DNA from: Lactobacillus johnsonii
GTDB taxonomy: Bacteria > Bacillota > Bacilli > Lactobacillales > Lactobacillaceae
Assembly (NCBI RefSeq): GCF_013487865.1
Contig: NZ_CP047409.1
Span: 744,001 to 808,000 of the forward strand
Reading direction: 5' to 3'
Length of the DNA stretch: 64,000 nt
Made by a program: the position numbers and the translations under genes. A model generated the notes under the pieces. It ran no database searches. It saw only the letters and a program-made list of their open reading frames with translations, and was not told where the DNA came from. Of the stretch, positions 50,471-61,214 are shown one piece after another. Positions within the stretch are counted from its first letter, which is position 1. Every line of letters starts with the position of its first letter.

Positions 50471-53400
50471 GTGACAAAAAAGAACGAACTTTTCAAAAAA
50501 CTATTAGATCAAATCAAGTTTCCTGATAAGTTTGAAGATAACGATATTGTCCAAAATGGTGAAATTGAAAACGTGGATGTATACGCTAATGAAAGAAAGT
50601 GGAAAATCCACGTTTTTTTTGATACACCATTAGATTTTGAAACTTATCGCTCTCTTAATGAACTTATTCATGAGACTTTTGAACCATTTGTGAATGTTGA
50701 ATTATTAGTTCAAACACGCGATGGAAGTAGTAAGAAACTACCGGCCTACTGGACTTATGCCATTCAGAATTCAACTAACCTAAAACCAGCTGTTCGGGAA
50801 TTTTTACAAGGACAAGCTCCTCATTTAGAAAAAGAAAAATGGCTAATTCCAACTCAAAACCAAGTAGTAAATGGCTTGCTTTCAGAACAAGTTTTAGCAG
50901 AACTAAATAAAGAATTCAGACGTTATGGTTTCTTCAATATTAAGTTTACAACGAAAGTTGATGAAACTAATATTGATGAAAATTTAAGAAGTCTAGAACA
51001 AGAGCAGGCTCAGCATGAGTCTGCTATGCAAGAATTCTATGAAAAACAACCGGCAGAACCTAAGAAAAAAATGCCTGTTAAGAGCACAAGAATGGGCAAC
51101 AAAAAGGTCGATAAAAAAGCTAAATTTATTCAAATTAAAGACTTGGAAGATGGCAGTGGAAACGTAGCTATTGAAGGCCATATTTTTAATACTGATATTC
51201 ATGAATTAAAATCTGGAAGTGTAATTTTTACTGGTGAGATTACTGACTATACAGATTCAATTAGCTTTAAAAAATTTGTTTCTGACAAAGATCAAATTGA
51301 TTATCTAAAGGGAATTAAACCTGGCGTTTGGGCTAGAATGCAAGGTTATGCAGCTGATGATCAATATCAACATGACGTTGTTTTTAATATTCGAAACTTA
51401 GAATTAATTGAACATAAGGGTCGAGAAGAAAAGTATGAAGGAGAGAAAAAGCGTGTAGAGTTGCACCTTCATACAAATATGAGTCAATTGGACGCAACTA
51501 GTACGGCGAGTGACTTTATCAAAACTGCGAAAAAATTTGGTCAAAAGGCAATTGCAATTACGGATCATGCAGATGTGCAATCTTTCCCAGAAGCTTATCA
51601 TACTGGTGCAAGCGAAAAAATGAAGATTTTATATGGCTATGAGGCCAATATGATTGATGATCATGCTTTGCTTGTCCTTAATCCTACTGAAATGGATTAT
51701 CGAGATCGTGAATATGTGATTTTCGACGTTGAAACAACAGGACTATCTTCTGTTTACGACACCATTATTGAAATCGGTGCGGTAAAAATGAAAAATGGAG
51801 AAGTACTGGAAAGATTCGATGAGTTTATCAATCCCCACCATCCCTTAAGTGATACAACGATTAACTTAACATCAATTACTGATGAAATGGTTGGTGCAGC
51901 TAATGATGAAAAAGATGTAATTAAGAAATTTAAAGAATTTTATGGTGATCGTCCTCTCTGTGGACATAATGTTCAATTTGATGTTGGGTTTGTAAATGCG
52001 GCTTTACGCCGTGCAGGTCTAGAAGAAATTACGCAACCTGTTGTTGACACGCTTGAAGTTTCAAGACTTTTGCATCCTGAACAAACTCGCCACACCCTTG
52101 ATTCTTTAGCTAAGAAATACAATGTTGTTCTTGAACATCATCACCGCGCTAATCAAGATGCCGAAGCTACAGGATACTTAATGTTTAAATTGCTAGATGC
52201 TTTTAATGAACGTTTTCATGAAGCAGATTTAGGCAAAATGAATGACTATGCTAAATATGGTCAAGTTTATAAGCGAGCTAAGCCAAGTCATATGAGTGTT
52301 CTTGCTTTAAATCAAGAAGGACTAAAAAATATGTACAAGCTTGTATCGCTTGCAAGTACTAAATATTTCTATCGTATTCCACGTACCCCAAAGTCGGAAT
52401 TAAGAAAATATCATAAAGGTTTATTATTTGGTAGTGGGTGCTGGCAAGGCGATGTATTCATTTCAATGATGCAAAAAGGATATGATGAAGCTCGTGAAAA
52501 AGCACGTTTTTATGATTATCTTGAAGTCCAACCGCCAGCATCTTATCAAACCTTAATTGAAGATGATCTAATTAAAGATGAAGACGAGCTGCATGAAATT
52601 ATTCAAAATATTTATAAATTAGGTAAAGAATTAAATAAACCAGTCGTAGCTACCAGTGACTCGCACTATGTTGAACCGCATGAAGCAATTTATCGTAAAA
52701 TTTTATTAGCGGCTCAAAAGGGAAATCCTAATCGCAATAAGAATTTACCGGATTTACATTTTTATTCAACGCAGGAAATGCTTGATGCATTTAGCTTTTT
52801 GGGTGAAGATGTAGCTAAAGAAATTGTAATTGATAATACCAATAAATTAGCTGATCAAATTGAGGAAATCGCTCCGATTAAAAGTGGACTATATCCACCT
52901 CATATTGAAAATGCGGATCAAGAAATGAAGGATTTAACCTATAATAAAGCCTACGAATTATACGGAAAACCTTTACCAAAGATTGTAGAAGATAGAATTG
53001 AACTTGAATTGAATTCTATTATTTCAAACGGATATGCAGTTATTTACTTAATTTCTCAAAGGCTTGTTGCCAAATCAAATAAAGACGGATATTTAGTAGG
53101 GTCACGTGGGTCAGTTGGTTCTAGTTTAGTAGCGACGATGTCTGGAATTACGGAAGTAAATCCTTTGGCTCCGCACTATCGTTGTCCGAATTGCAAGTAT
53201 TCAAAATTCTTTGAGAATGGAGAATATGGGTCAGGATATGATTTACCTGACAAAGAGTGTCCAAAATGTGGAACTCCATTAGTTAAAGATGGGCAAGATA
53301 TTCCGTTTGCTACTTTCTTAGGATTCCATGGAGACAAGGTGCCGGATATCGATTTAAACTTCTCTGGAGACTATCAACCAGTAGCTCATAACTACATTCG

Positions 53401-54769
53401 AGTTATGTTTGGTCCAGACAATTCATTTAGAGCGGGGACGATTGCGACTGTTGCTGATAAGACTGCTTATGGGTATGTTAAGCATTATGAAGATGAAAAT
53501 GAACTACATTTAAGAAATGCTGAGCTTGATCGTCTAGCAGCCGGTGCTTCTGGAGTAAAAAGAACAACTGGACAACACCCAGCAGGTATTGTTGTAGTGC
53601 CCGATGATATGGATATTTATGACTTTACTCCAGTCCAGTATCCAGCAGATGATTTAAGTGCAGCTTGGCTTACAACTCACTTTGATTTCCATTCTATCCA
53701 TGATAATATTTTGAAATTTGATATTCTGGGTCACGATGATCCTACCATGATCAGAATGCTACAGGATCTATCCGGAGTTGATCCATTAACTATTCCTCCT
53801 GATGATCCGGGAGTAATGTCTCTCTTCTCAAGTCCTGAAATTTTAGGTGTTACTCCTGAACAAATCCAATCAAAAACGGGAACACTTGGTGTACCAGAAT
53901 TCGGTACAAAGTTTGTTAGAGGGATGCTTGAAGAAACAAAACCAACTACTTTCTCAGAATTATTGCAAATTTCTGGCTTATCGCACGGTACTGATGTATG
54001 GTTAGGAAATGCAGAAGACTTAATTAATAATGGGACTTGTAAGTTGAAGAATGTGATTGGTTGTCGTGATAACATCATGATGGACTTGATTCACTGGGGT
54101 GTAAAACCAGAAGTTGCTTTCTTTACAATGGAATCTGTACGACATGGTAGAGGAATTAGCGATGAAAATATGGAAATCTTGAAAAAGAACGATAAGATTC
54201 CTGATTGGTACATTCCCTCATGTCTTAAGATTAAGTATATGTTCCCTAAAGCCCATGCTACAGCCTATATCCTGATGGCACTGAGAATTGCTTGGTTTAA
54301 AGTATATTATCCAGTAATTTATTATGCTTCTTACTTCTCTGTTCGTGCTGACTTGTTTGATTTGGTAGCAATGAGTCACGGCAAGAATACAGTTAAAGCT
54401 GCAATGAAAGAAATTCAGGATAAGGGAATGGATGTTTCTGCAAAAGACAAGTCATTACTTACTGTACTTGAAATTGCAAATGAATGTTTAGAGCGTGGAA
54501 TAAAGATTAAGATGGTAGATGTAAACGAATCTGAAGCCACAGACTTTAAGATTATTGATGACCATACAATTTTAGCACCATTTAATGCTGTTCCTGGGTT
54601 AGGTGACAATGCTGCAAAGCAAATTGTAGCTGCACGTGCGGAACAGAAATTTCTTTCAAAAGAAGATCTTGCCACTCGCGGCAAAGTATCACAAACAATT
54701 ATGGAGTATTTTGAAAATAATGGTGTTCTTGAGGGAATGCCTGATCAGAATCAATTGTCACTATTTTAG
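50471..54769 (+). CDS. polC: DNA polymerase III alpha subunit PolC (Gram-positive type)
   Basis: Replicative polymerase of low-GC Gram-positives, 1432 residues. Domain order: an N-terminal region, an OB fold (VAIEGHIFNTDIHELKSGSV, about 235-320), and a PHP domain (ELHLHTNMSQLDATS). The latter is interrupted by a 3'-5' exonuclease (VIFDVETTGLSS, about 415-590). The polymerase core follows, with a zinc-binding module CPNC...CPKC, DIDLNFSGDYQ and SRGSVGSSLVA. GTG start five bases after proS. Full length. Confidence 0.97.
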   Translation: MTKKNELFKKLLDQIKFPDKFEDNDIVQNGEIENVDVYANERKWKIHVFFDTPLDFETYRSLNELIHETFEPFVNVELLVQTRDGSSKKLPAYWTYAIQNSTNLKPAVREFLQGQAPHLEKEKWLIPTQNQVVNGLLSEQVLAELNKEFRRYGFFNIKFTTKVDETNIDENLRSLEQEQAQHESAMQEFYEKQPAEPKKKMPVKSTRMGNKKVDKKAKFIQIKDLEDGSGNVAIEGHIFNTDIHELKSGSVIFTGEITDYTDSISFKKFVSDKDQIDYLKGIKPGVWARMQGYAADDQYQHDVVFNIRNLELIEHKGREEKYEGEKKRVELHLHTNMSQLDATSTASDFIKTAKKFGQKAIAITDHADVQSFPEAYHTGASEKMKILYGYEANMIDDHALLVLNPTEMDYRDREYVIFDVETTGLSSVYDTIIEIGAVKMKNGEVLERFDEFINPHHPLSDTTINLTSITDEMVGAANDEKDVIKKFKEFYGDRPLCGHNVQFDVGFVNAALRRAGLEEITQPVVDTLEVSRLLHPEQTRHTLDSLAKKYNVVLEHHHRANQDAEATGYLMFKLLDAFNERFHEADLGKMNDYAKYGQVYKRAKPSHMSVLALNQEGLKNMYKLVSLASTKYFYRIPRTPKSELRKYHKGLLFGSGCWQGDVFISMMQKGYDEAREKARFYDYLEVQPPASYQTLIEDDLIKDEDELHEIIQNIYKLGKELNKPVVATSDSHYVEPHEAIYRKILLAAQKGNPNRNKNLPDLHFYSTQEMLDAFSFLGEDVAKEIVIDNTNKLADQIEEIAPIKSGLYPPHIENADQEMKDLTYNKAYELYGKPLPKIVEDRIELELNSIISNGYAVIYLISQRLVAKSNKDGYLVGSRGSVGSSLVATMSGITEVNPLAPHYRCPNCKYSKFFENGEYGSGYDLPDKECPKCGTPLVKDGQDIPFATFLGFHGDKVPDIDLNFSGDYQPVAHNYIRVMFGPDNSFRAGTIATVADKTAYGYVKHYEDENELHLRNAELDRLAAGASGVKRTTGQHPAGIVVVPDDMDIYDFTPVQYPADDLSAAWLTTHFDFHSIHDNILKFDILGHDDPTMIRMLQDLSGVDPLTIPPDDPGVMSLFSSPEILGVTPEQIQSKTGTLGVPEFGTKFVRGMLEETKPTTFSELLQISGLSHGTDVWLGNAEDLINNGTCKLKNVIGCRDNIMMDLIHWGVKPEVAFFTMESVRHGRGISDENMEILKKNDKIPDWYIPSCLKIKYMFPKAHATAYILMALRIAWFKVYYPVIYYASYFSVRADLFDLVAMSHGKNTVKAAMKEIQDKGMDVSAKDKSLLTVLEIANECLERGIKIKMVDVNESEATDFKIIDDHTILAPFNAVPGLGDNAAKQIVAARAEQKFLSKEDLATRGKVSQTIMEYFENNGVLEGMPDQNQLSLF

Positions 54770-54777
54770 CGGGATAA

Positions 54778-54806
54778 TTTACAAATTGCAGTAAATATGC
54801 TATTCT
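54778..54806 (+). promoter_or_regulatory. Predicted promoter of the rimP-nusA-infB operon
   Basis: TTTACA (54778-54783), a 17-base spacer, then TATTCT (54801-54806) with extended TG at 54798-54799. An inverted repeat TGCTATTC / GAATAGCA (54798-54805, 54820-54827) covers the -10 and start region. Confidence 0.65.
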
Positions 54807-54832
54807 AAAAACGAAGTTCGAATAGCAAATTC

Positions 54833-54862
54833 GAGTGAGCAGTAATGCTCACTCTTTTTATT
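54833..54862 (+). terminator. Attenuator-type terminator in the rimP leader
   Basis: GAGTGAGCA (54833-54841) pairs perfectly with TGCTCACTC (54846-54854), followed by T5ATT, all between the promoter and the rimP start. A competing stem, TCGAA (54818-54822) with TTCGA (54830-54834), overlaps its base, so alternative folds are possible. Confidence 0.75.
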
Positions 54863-54876
54863 ACGGAGGAAGAGAT

Positions 54877-55353
54877 TTGACAAAAGTTACCGAATTGGTG
54901 GCAGACGTAGTTACGCCTTTAGCCGAAGCAAGAGGCGATGAACTGGTCGATGTTGAATATGTAAAGGAAAAGAAGCAATATTATCTTCGCATTTATGTTG
55001 ATCGTCGCCCAGGCGGAATTGATATTGAAGAGATCGCAAATTTAAGTGAATTGGTATCAGAAAAACTAGATGAATTAGATCCTGATCCTTTTCCTGAACC
55101 GTATATTTTAGAGCTTTCATCTCCTGGTTTAGAGCGTCCAATCAAGAATGAAAAAGATTGGGAACGTGCCAAGGGATCCTACATTCATGTTAGTCTTTAT
55201 CAAAAAATTGATGGTGAAAAGACTTTTGAAGGTACTTTAAAAGATCTCAATCAAGATCAGATCGTCTTAGAAGTAAAGATCAAAACACGACGCAAAGACA
55301 TCACAATCCCTAGAAAGGTGATTGCTTCTAGTCGCTTTGCAGTTGAATTTTAG
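54877..55353 (+). CDS. rimP: Ribosome maturation factor RimP
   Basis: Assembly factor for the 30S subunit, 158 residues, with [21 protein letters not shown] and [14 protein letters not shown], both family hallmarks. The TTG at 54877 is selected because GGAGG (54865-54869) precedes it at seven bases and the N-terminus [12 protein letters not shown] fits. An earlier in-frame start at 54835 falls inside the terminator hairpin and is rejected. First gene of the rimP-nusA-ylxR-ylxQ-infB-rbfA operon. Confidence 0.95.
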
Positions 55354-55372
55354 AAAGGATGATCAAAAACTT

Positions 55373-56593
55373 ATGTCTAAAGAAATGGTGGAAGCCTTTG
55401 CAACCTTAGAAAAAGAAAAAGGCATTAAACAAGAAGTTATTGTTGATGCGATTAAGGCTGCTTTAGTAGCTGCATATAAGAAAAATTATAACCAAGCTCA
55501 AAATGTAGAAGTTGTTTTTGATGAAAAGAAAGGCAACTTCAAAGTTAATGCAATTAAGACTGTAGTTGATGAAGTTCAAGATAGTCGTCTCGAAGTAAGT
55601 TTGAAAGATGCTCTTGAAATTAACCGTGCTTACGAAGTTGGTGACGAAATTCGTTTTGAAGTAACTCCTAAAGACTTCGGACGTTTAGCTGCTCAAACTG
55701 CTAAGCAAGTTATTATGCAACGTTTACGCGAAGCTGAAAGAGAACATATTATTAGCGAGTACTCTCAATATAAAGATGAAATTGTTACTGGTACAGTTGA
55801 AAGACGTGACAATCGCTTCGTTTATGTGAAGATTGGAAATGTAGAGGCTGTAATGCCGCATAATGATCAACTACCAGGTGAAACTTACAATCCTCAAGAT
55901 AAAGTTCGTGTCTTGGTGACTAGAGTAGGATCTGATTCAAAGGGAGCACAAATTACAGTTTCTAGAACAGCACCTGATTTAGTAAAACGTCTTTTTGAAC
56001 AAGAAGTACCAGAAGTTTACGATGGAACTGTTGAGATTGTATCCATTGCTCGTGAAGCAGGCGATAGAACCAAGATTGCAGTTAAGAGTAATGATTCTGA
56101 TATTGATCCAGTCGGTACCTTAGTAGGACCAAAGGGAGCTCGTGTTCAAAACATCGTTAATGAATTGGGTGGAGAAAATATTGATGTTGTAAAATATGAA
56201 GATAATCCATCTGATTTTATTGCCAATGCTTTGAATCCAGCAGAAGTAATTGCAGTTCAATTTAGCGGGGATGAAGATGATAAGAATGCTTTGGTAATTG
56301 TACCTGATTACCAATTGTCATTGGCCATTGGTAAACGTGGTCAAAATGTACGCCTTGCTGCTCGCTTAACTGGCTATAAGATTGACATTAAACCTGAATC
56401 ACAAGTTGAATTTGTTGATTCTGAAGGTGATGATGTTGAAGCAGATCAAGAGACTACAAATGATAATGTCTCAAATGAAGAAACACCAGAATCTATTGCT
56501 GAACAAATTGAAGACGATCCAAGCGATAAGTTTCCAAATGGAGAAGACGTTAATTCAGCATTAAATGATGATGCAGATAAAGATGAGGAATAG
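55373..56593 (+). CDS. nusA: Transcription termination/antitermination protein NusA
   Basis: RNA polymerase-associated factor modulating pausing, termination and antitermination. 406 residues: N-terminal domain, S1 domain (TGTVERRDNRFVYVKIGNVE), then KH domains (GPKGARVQNIVNELGGENI and AIGKRGQNVRLAARLTGY). An acidic tail with repeated Asp/Glu completes it, typical of Firmicute proteins that lack the AR repeats. The ATG at 55373 is the family start. NusA may itself act on the terminator in its operon leader. Confidence 0.96.
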   Translation: MSKEMVEAFATLEKEKGIKQEVIVDAIKAALVAAYKKNYNQAQNVEVVFDEKKGNFKVNAIKTVVDEVQDSRLEVSLKDALEINRAYEVGDEIRFEVTPKDFGRLAAQTAKQVIMQRLREAEREHIISEYSQYKDEIVTGTVERRDNRFVYVKIGNVEAVMPHNDQLPGETYNPQDKVRVLVTRVGSDSKGAQITVSRTAPDLVKRLFEQEVPEVYDGTVEIVSIAREAGDRTKIAVKSNDSDIDPVGTLVGPKGARVQNIVNELGGENIDVVKYEDNPSDFIANALNPAEVIAVQFSGDEDDKNALVIVPDYQLSLAIGKRGQNVRLAARLTGYKIDIKPESQVEFVDSEGDDVEADQETTNDNVSNEETPESIAEQIEDDPSDKFPNGEDVNSALNDDADKDEE

Positions 56594-56603
56594 GTGACTT
56601 TCT

Positions 56604-56900
56604 TTGAAGAAAAGAAAAATTCCAATGCGTAAAGACTTGTTAACAAATACTATGCAACCAAAAAAAGAATTGGTGCGAGTAGTTGTTGATAAGGATAAAA
56701 ATATTTCGGTTGATCCGACTGGAAAGAAATCAGGTAGAGGTGCATATGTATCTTTAGAACCTGATAAAATTGCTGAAGCACAAAAAAATCAAGTTTTGGA
56801 AAAAAGCTTAGGGGTTAAAGTTTCAGCTGATTTTTATGATGATCTTTATGCATATGTTGATCATCAAAAAGCAAGAAAAGAATTGTTTGGTGATAAGTAA
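56604..56900 (+). CDS. ylxR: YlxR family RNA-binding protein
   Basis: 98-residue basic protein of the YlxR (DUF448) family, encoded between nusA and infB in most Firmicutes. The core is MQPKKELVRVVVDKDKN followed by GRGAYVS. TTG start at 56604 behind AGGTGA, giving MKKRKIPMRKDLLTN. The start is supported by position only. It probably binds RNA; exact role unknown. Confidence 0.9.
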   Translation: MKKRKIPMRKDLLTNTMQPKKELVRVVVDKDKNISVDPTGKKSGRGAYVSLEPDKIAEAQKNQVLEKSLGVKVSADFYDDLYAYVDHQKARKELFGDK

Positions 56901-56902
56901 TT

Positions 56903-57214
56903 TTGCAAAACAAACAAAAAACTTTAAATTTACTTGGATTAGCGCAAAAAGCTGGAAAGTTAGCAACGGGATTTGATGCAGTAAAAATATCTTTAAGCAA
57001 AAATCAAGCAAAATTGATTTTTATTGGGAATGATGTAAGTCAAAATACTAAAGATAAACTGAATTTCCTTATAAGAAAAAAAGATGTCAAACTAGTAGAT
57101 ACTTTTTCTAGTGCTGAAATAACACAGGCCCTTGGAAAAGAAAGAAAATTAGTTTCTGTTACGGATTCCGGTTTCAGCAAAGCAATGATAAAGAATTTAA
57201 ACGAAGGAGTGTGA
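56903..57214 (+). CDS. ylxQ: YlxQ, L7Ae-family ribosomal protein-like
   Basis: 103-residue member of the L7Ae/L30e/Gadd45 family that binds kink-turn RNA. Family features are [32 protein letters not shown] and the following [13 protein letters not shown] start at 56903, two bases after ylxR. No convincing Shine-Dalgarno sequence is visible, so translation probably depends on coupling to ylxR. Confidence 0.88.
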   Translation: MQNKQKTLNLLGLAQKAGKLATGFDAVKISLSKNQAKLIFIGNDVSQNTKDKLNFLIRKKDVKLVDTFSSAEITQALGKERKLVSVTDSGFSKAMIKNLNEGV

Positions 57215-57218
57215 TTTG

Positions 57219-59861
57219 ATGGCTAAAAAACGTATTTATGAAGTAGCGAAAGAATTAGACATTGAAAACAAAATTGTTGTAAAAAAGGCACAAGATTTGG
57301 GTTTTGATGTAAAGAGCCACATGTCCTCCCTAGATGATAAGCAAGTTTCTAAGTTAGTAGATAGTTTGAAGTCTACTAATACTACGCCATCTACTGAAAA
57401 GGATTCTAAAAATTCAAGTCGTAAAGAAAAAGCTAAAATAAAGGTTTCTGTGGGTGCAATTCGTCGTCGTGATAATAAAAATGAACATGATAATCGTCAC
57501 GGAAATAACAAGCACAGAAATAATAATTTTAAAAAACAACAAAATAATCGACGTGAGAATGAAGATAAAAAGACAACTTCTGCTAAACCAGCAGCACGTG
57601 ATTTATTAAATAAATTTAAGAAAAAACAAAGAGCCGAAGCTAGTGAATTAAACGCTCAGACTGAGGCTTCCCGCCGTAAATGGCATCAAGAACAAAATCC
57701 TCAAAGATCAAAGGTTAAAAAAGTGGAAAATACTCGTAAGCCAAAAGAAGAAAAACTCGAAGGAGCTGCAGCTGTAAAAGCTCGTGTTCAAGCTTCACAA
57801 AAACCAGTTGGTCCAAAGATTATTAAACCATCGCCGGCTAGAAATAAGGCTAAGAGACCTACTGTAAAAAAGGTAGAGCCTATCGCTCCAGTTGTACCTG
57901 CTCCTCAAAAAGAAGAAACAAAGCCAACTCGTAAGAAAGACTTTACTCGTAAGAAACGTGAAGTGCCAGATTATGAACGTGAAAGAAGCGAACATTCAGA
58001 TAAGGCACGTCGTCGTAGAAATAAAAAGAATAAACGTATCAACCAAAGTAAAGAAGTCAAGAAGCAACCAACTCAAAGAAAGGAACGTCCATTGCCAGAA
58101 ACATTAGTTTATGAAGAAGGCATGAATGCTCAAGATTTAGGAAAACTTCTTCATAGAGAGCCTGCAGAAATTGTTAAGAAGCTATTTATGTTAGGTGTTA
58201 TGACTAACCAAAACCAATCTTTAGATAAGGATACTATTGAGCTTTTAGCAGCTGAATATGGTATTGAAGCTGAAGAAAAAGTGCATGAAGATATCTCTGA
58301 TATTGATACTTTATACACTAAGGAAATGGAAGAATCTAAAGCTTCTAAGCATCAAGAAAAACGTCCACCAGTTGTAACAATTATGGGTCACGTTGACCAC
58401 GGTAAGACTACTTTACTTGATAGATTGCGTCACACTAACGTGTCTGAACACGAAGCCGGTGGTATTACTCAGAGAATCGGTGCTTATCAAGTAAGAATCG
58501 ATGATCGTTTAATTACTTTCTTAGATACTCCAGGACATGCCGCTTTCTCAAATATGCGTGCCCGTGGTGCTGAAATCACCGATATCGTTATCTTAGTAGT
58601 TGCAGCTGATGATGGTGTAATGCCACAAACAATTGAAGCTATTGACCATGCTAAGAGTGCTGGGGTTCCGATTATTGTTGCTGTGAACAAGATTGATAAG
58701 CCAGGCGCAAATCCTGATCATGTTATGGAACAACTTATGAAATATGGTTTAGTTCCTGAAGATTGGGGTGGCGATACAATCTTTGTTAAGATCTCTGCTA
58801 AGACTGGTAAAAATGTTGAAGAGCTCTTGCAAATGATTTTACTTCAAGCTGATGTCATGGAACTTAAGGCTGATCCAGATCAAAAAGCAATTGGTACTGT
58901 AATTGAAGCTCGTCTTGATAAGGGCCGTGGTTCAGTAGCAGATATTTTAGTTCAACAAGGTACATTAAAGGTTGGAGATCCAATTGTTGTTGGTGATACA
59001 TTTGGCCGTGTGCGTGTTATGACTAATGATAAGGGACGTAGAGTGAAGAAGGCTACCCCATCTACTCCTGTAGAAATTACCGGTTTAAATGATGTTCCAG
59101 AAGCAGCTGATAAATTGGTTGTCTTTGATGATGAAAAGACTGCTAGAAGCGTTGGTGAACAACGTGCTAAGAATGCCTTAGAAAAACAACGTGAAAATGT
59201 CCAACATGTTACTTTAGACAACTTGTTTGATACAATGAAGAAAGAGAACATGAAGGAAGTTGACATTGTTCTTAAGGCTGACGTTCAAGGTTCAGCAGAA
59301 GCATTGCAACAATCTCTTGAAAAGATCGAAGTTGAAGGTGTAAGAGTTAACATTATTCACTCTGGTGTTGGTGCCATTAATGAATCTGATGTTACTTTAG
59401 CTGGTGCTTCAAACGCATTTATTGTTGGTTTCAATGTTCGACCAACTAATACTGCTAAGAGTCAAGCAGATTCTGAAGGTGTAGATATTCGTCTATATAA
59501 CATTATTTACAAGGTTATGGATGACGTAGAAGCTGCAATGAAGGGTATGCTTGAACCTACATACGAAGAAAAAGTTACTGGTAACTTAACTGTTCGTGAA
59601 ACTTGGAAGGTATCTAAGATTGGTACAATTGCTGGTGCCTTTGTTGATAACGGATATGTTACTAGAGATTCAGGTATTCGTGTAATTCGTGATGGTATTG
59701 TTAAATATGATGGAAAAGTTGCATCTCTAAAACGTTTCAAGGATGACGTTAAGGAAGTTAAGCAAGGATTTGATTGTGGTATCACAATTGAAAACTTTAA
59801 TGACATTAAAGTTGACGATCAACTTGAAGCCTACGAGATGCAAGAGGTACCTGTTAAATAG
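57219..59861 (+). CDS. infB: Translation initiation factor IF-2
   Basis: GTPase that places initiator tRNA on the ribosome, 880 residues. The N-terminus has the IF2-N fold ([20 protein letters not shown]). A long basic, low-complexity linker (about 50-300) follows, then a second IF2-N module and the G domain with [17 protein letters not shown] and NKIDKPG. Domains II to IV end in the fMet-tRNA-binding part. The ATG at 57219 is preferred to a TTG three bases earlier, because AAGGAG (57204-57209) is nine bases away. Confidence 0.97.
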   Translation: MAKKRIYEVAKELDIENKIVVKKAQDLGFDVKSHMSSLDDKQVSKLVDSLKSTNTTPSTEKDSKNSSRKEKAKIKVSVGAIRRRDNKNEHDNRHGNNKHRNNNFKKQQNNRRENEDKKTTSAKPAARDLLNKFKKKQRAEASELNAQTEASRRKWHQEQNPQRSKVKKVENTRKPKEEKLEGAAAVKARVQASQKPVGPKIIKPSPARNKAKRPTVKKVEPIAPVVPAPQKEETKPTRKKDFTRKKREVPDYERERSEHSDKARRRRNKKNKRINQSKEVKKQPTQRKERPLPETLVYEEGMNAQDLGKLLHREPAEIVKKLFMLGVMTNQNQSLDKDTIELLAAEYGIEAEEKVHEDISDIDTLYTKEMEESKASKHQEKRPPVVTIMGHVDHGKTTLLDRLRHTNVSEHEAGGITQRIGAYQVRIDDRLITFLDTPGHAAFSNMRARGAEITDIVILVVAADDGVMPQTIEAIDHAKSAGVPIIVAVNKIDKPGANPDHVMEQLMKYGLVPEDWGGDTIFVKISAKTGKNVEELLQMILLQADVMELKADPDQKAIGTVIEARLDKGRGSVADILVQQGTLKVGDPIVVGDTFGRVRVMTNDKGRRVKKATPSTPVEITGLNDVPEAADKLVVFDDEKTARSVGEQRAKNALEKQRENVQHVTLDNLFDTMKKENMKEVDIVLKADVQGSAEALQQSLEKIEVEGVRVNIIHSGVGAINESDVTLAGASNAFIVGFNVRPTNTAKSQADSEGVDIRLYNIIYKVMDDVEAAMKGMLEPTYEEKVTGNLTVRETWKVSKIGTIAGAFVDNGYVTRDSGIRVIRDGIVKYDGKVASLKRFKDDVKEVKQGFDCGITIENFNDIKVDDQLEAYEMQEVPVK

Positions 59862-59891
59862 GCATCTTTTTTCACAAAAAGGAGCTTAATT

Positions 59892-60263
59892 ATGAAACAT
59901 AGAATTGGTCGTGTAGAAGGCGAAATTTTACGTGAATTGACAAAGATATTACGTAAAGATATTCGTGATCCACGTTTAAATGATGTCACTATCACAGCTG
60001 TAGAATGTACAAATGATTTATCATATGCGACTGTTTACTACAGTATGTTGACAGATGATCCAGCAAAGGAAAAAGAAGTAGCTGAAGGACTTGATAAAGC
60101 AAAAGGTATGATGCGTCACTTGCTTGGTCAAACTTTAACTGTTTACAAGGTTCCTGAGTTGATTTTTAAACGTGATACTTCTGTTGCTTATGGTTCTAAG
60201 ATTGATAAGTTAATTAATCAAGTCAAGAAGCAAGATCAAGAACGCGAGAATAAAAATAAATAA
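59892..60263 (+). CDS. rbfA: Ribosome-binding factor A
   Basis: Cold-shock assembly factor for the 30S subunit, 123 residues, KH-type fold. The typical N-terminus HRIGRVEGEILRELTKIL is followed by DPRLNDVTITAVECTNDLSY. AAAGGAG precedes the ATG. Last gene of the rimP operon before a weak terminator and truB. Confidence 0.95.
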   Translation: MKHRIGRVEGEILRELTKILRKDIRDPRLNDVTITAVECTNDLSYATVYYSMLTDDPAKEKEVAEGLDKAKGMMRHLLGQTLTVYKVPELIFKRDTSVAYGSKIDKLINQVKKQDQERENKNK

Positions 60264-60266
60264 ATG

Positions 60267-60295
60267 AAAGAGACGCCGAAAGGCGTCTTTTATTT
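60267..60295 (+). terminator. Terminator between rbfA and truB
   Basis: AGACGCC (60271-60277) pairs with GGCGTCT (60282-60288) across GAAA, then TTTATTTT. The stem is short and the T-tract broken, so some read-through into truB is likely. Confidence 0.65.
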
Positions 60296-60308
60296 TGGAG
60301 ATTAAATA

Positions 60309-61202
60309 ATGCTAAATGGAATTGTAGTAGTAAATAAGCCACGCGGAGTAACCAGTAGTGACTGTGTTTATAAATTACGAAAAATTTTACAAATTAGAAA
60401 AATTGGACATGCAGGTACGCTGGATCCAGAAGTAAATGGGGTATTACCGATTGCAATTGGCCAAGCCACAAAGCTAATTGAATTGATGCATGAAAAACCA
60501 AAGTCATATATTGGAAGTGGAATGTTTGGAAGAGCAACTGATAGCTATGATTTAGATGGAACAACCACTGCAGAAGAAAAGATAGTTACTCCATTTACAA
60601 GTGATGAAATTATTAGTGGAATGAAAAAACTTACTGGAAAGATTGATCAAGTTCCTCCAATATATTCTGCGGTCCGTGTTAATGGTAAAAGACTTTATGA
60701 ATATGCTCGAGAAAATATCCCAGTAGAACGTCCGAAAAGAAAAGTAAACATTTATAGTTATGAATTAACTCAAGATCCAGAATATGATCCACTAGAAAAA
60801 ACTGAAAGTTTTAATTTTGCTATTCGCTGTTCTAAAGGAACCTATGTACGATCCCTAGTAAATGATTTGGGAGAGGAATTGGGAGTTCCAACTGTAATGA
60901 CCAGTCTTACTAGAACTAGCAGTTCAGGTTTTGATTTAAGTCAAGCGGTAGATCTAGAAACTATTGAAAAAGAAATAGATTATCCTGAAAGATGGCTTCA
61001 ACCAATTGATAGCTTTTTCGTAGATTTACCCCAACTTCAAATATCACCAGATCAATTTAAAAGAGTTTCAAATGGAGCAAGCATTAAATTGAATACCACT
61101 TATGCCAAGGTAGCTTTGGTTTATAATGGACATATAAAAGCTATTTATCAACGACAAGGTAAAATTTATCGTCCTGAAATGATGCTTTTAAAAAATGAAT
61201 AG
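60309..61202 (+). CDS. truB: tRNA pseudouridine synthase TruB
   Basis: Makes pseudouridine 55 in the T-loop of tRNAs. 297 residues. Catalytic Asp39 lies in GHAGTLDPEVNGVLP, and GKIDQVPPIYSAVRVNGKRLYE and CSKGTYVRSLVNDLG are the other conserved motifs. TTGGAG precedes the ATG at a normal distance. It is followed by ribF 12 bases later, a common pairing. Confidence 0.96.
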   Translation: MLNGIVVVNKPRGVTSSDCVYKLRKILQIRKIGHAGTLDPEVNGVLPIAIGQATKLIELMHEKPKSYIGSGMFGRATDSYDLDGTTTAEEKIVTPFTSDEIISGMKKLTGKIDQVPPIYSAVRVNGKRLYEYARENIPVERPKRKVNIYSYELTQDPEYDPLEKTESFNFAIRCSKGTYVRSLVNDLGEELGVPTVMTSLTRTSSSGFDLSQAVDLETIEKEIDYPERWLQPIDSFFVDLPQLQISPDQFKRVSNGASIKLNTTYAKVALVYNGHIKAIYQRQGKIYRPEMMLLKNE

Positions 61203-61214
61203 TGAGAGTAAAAA

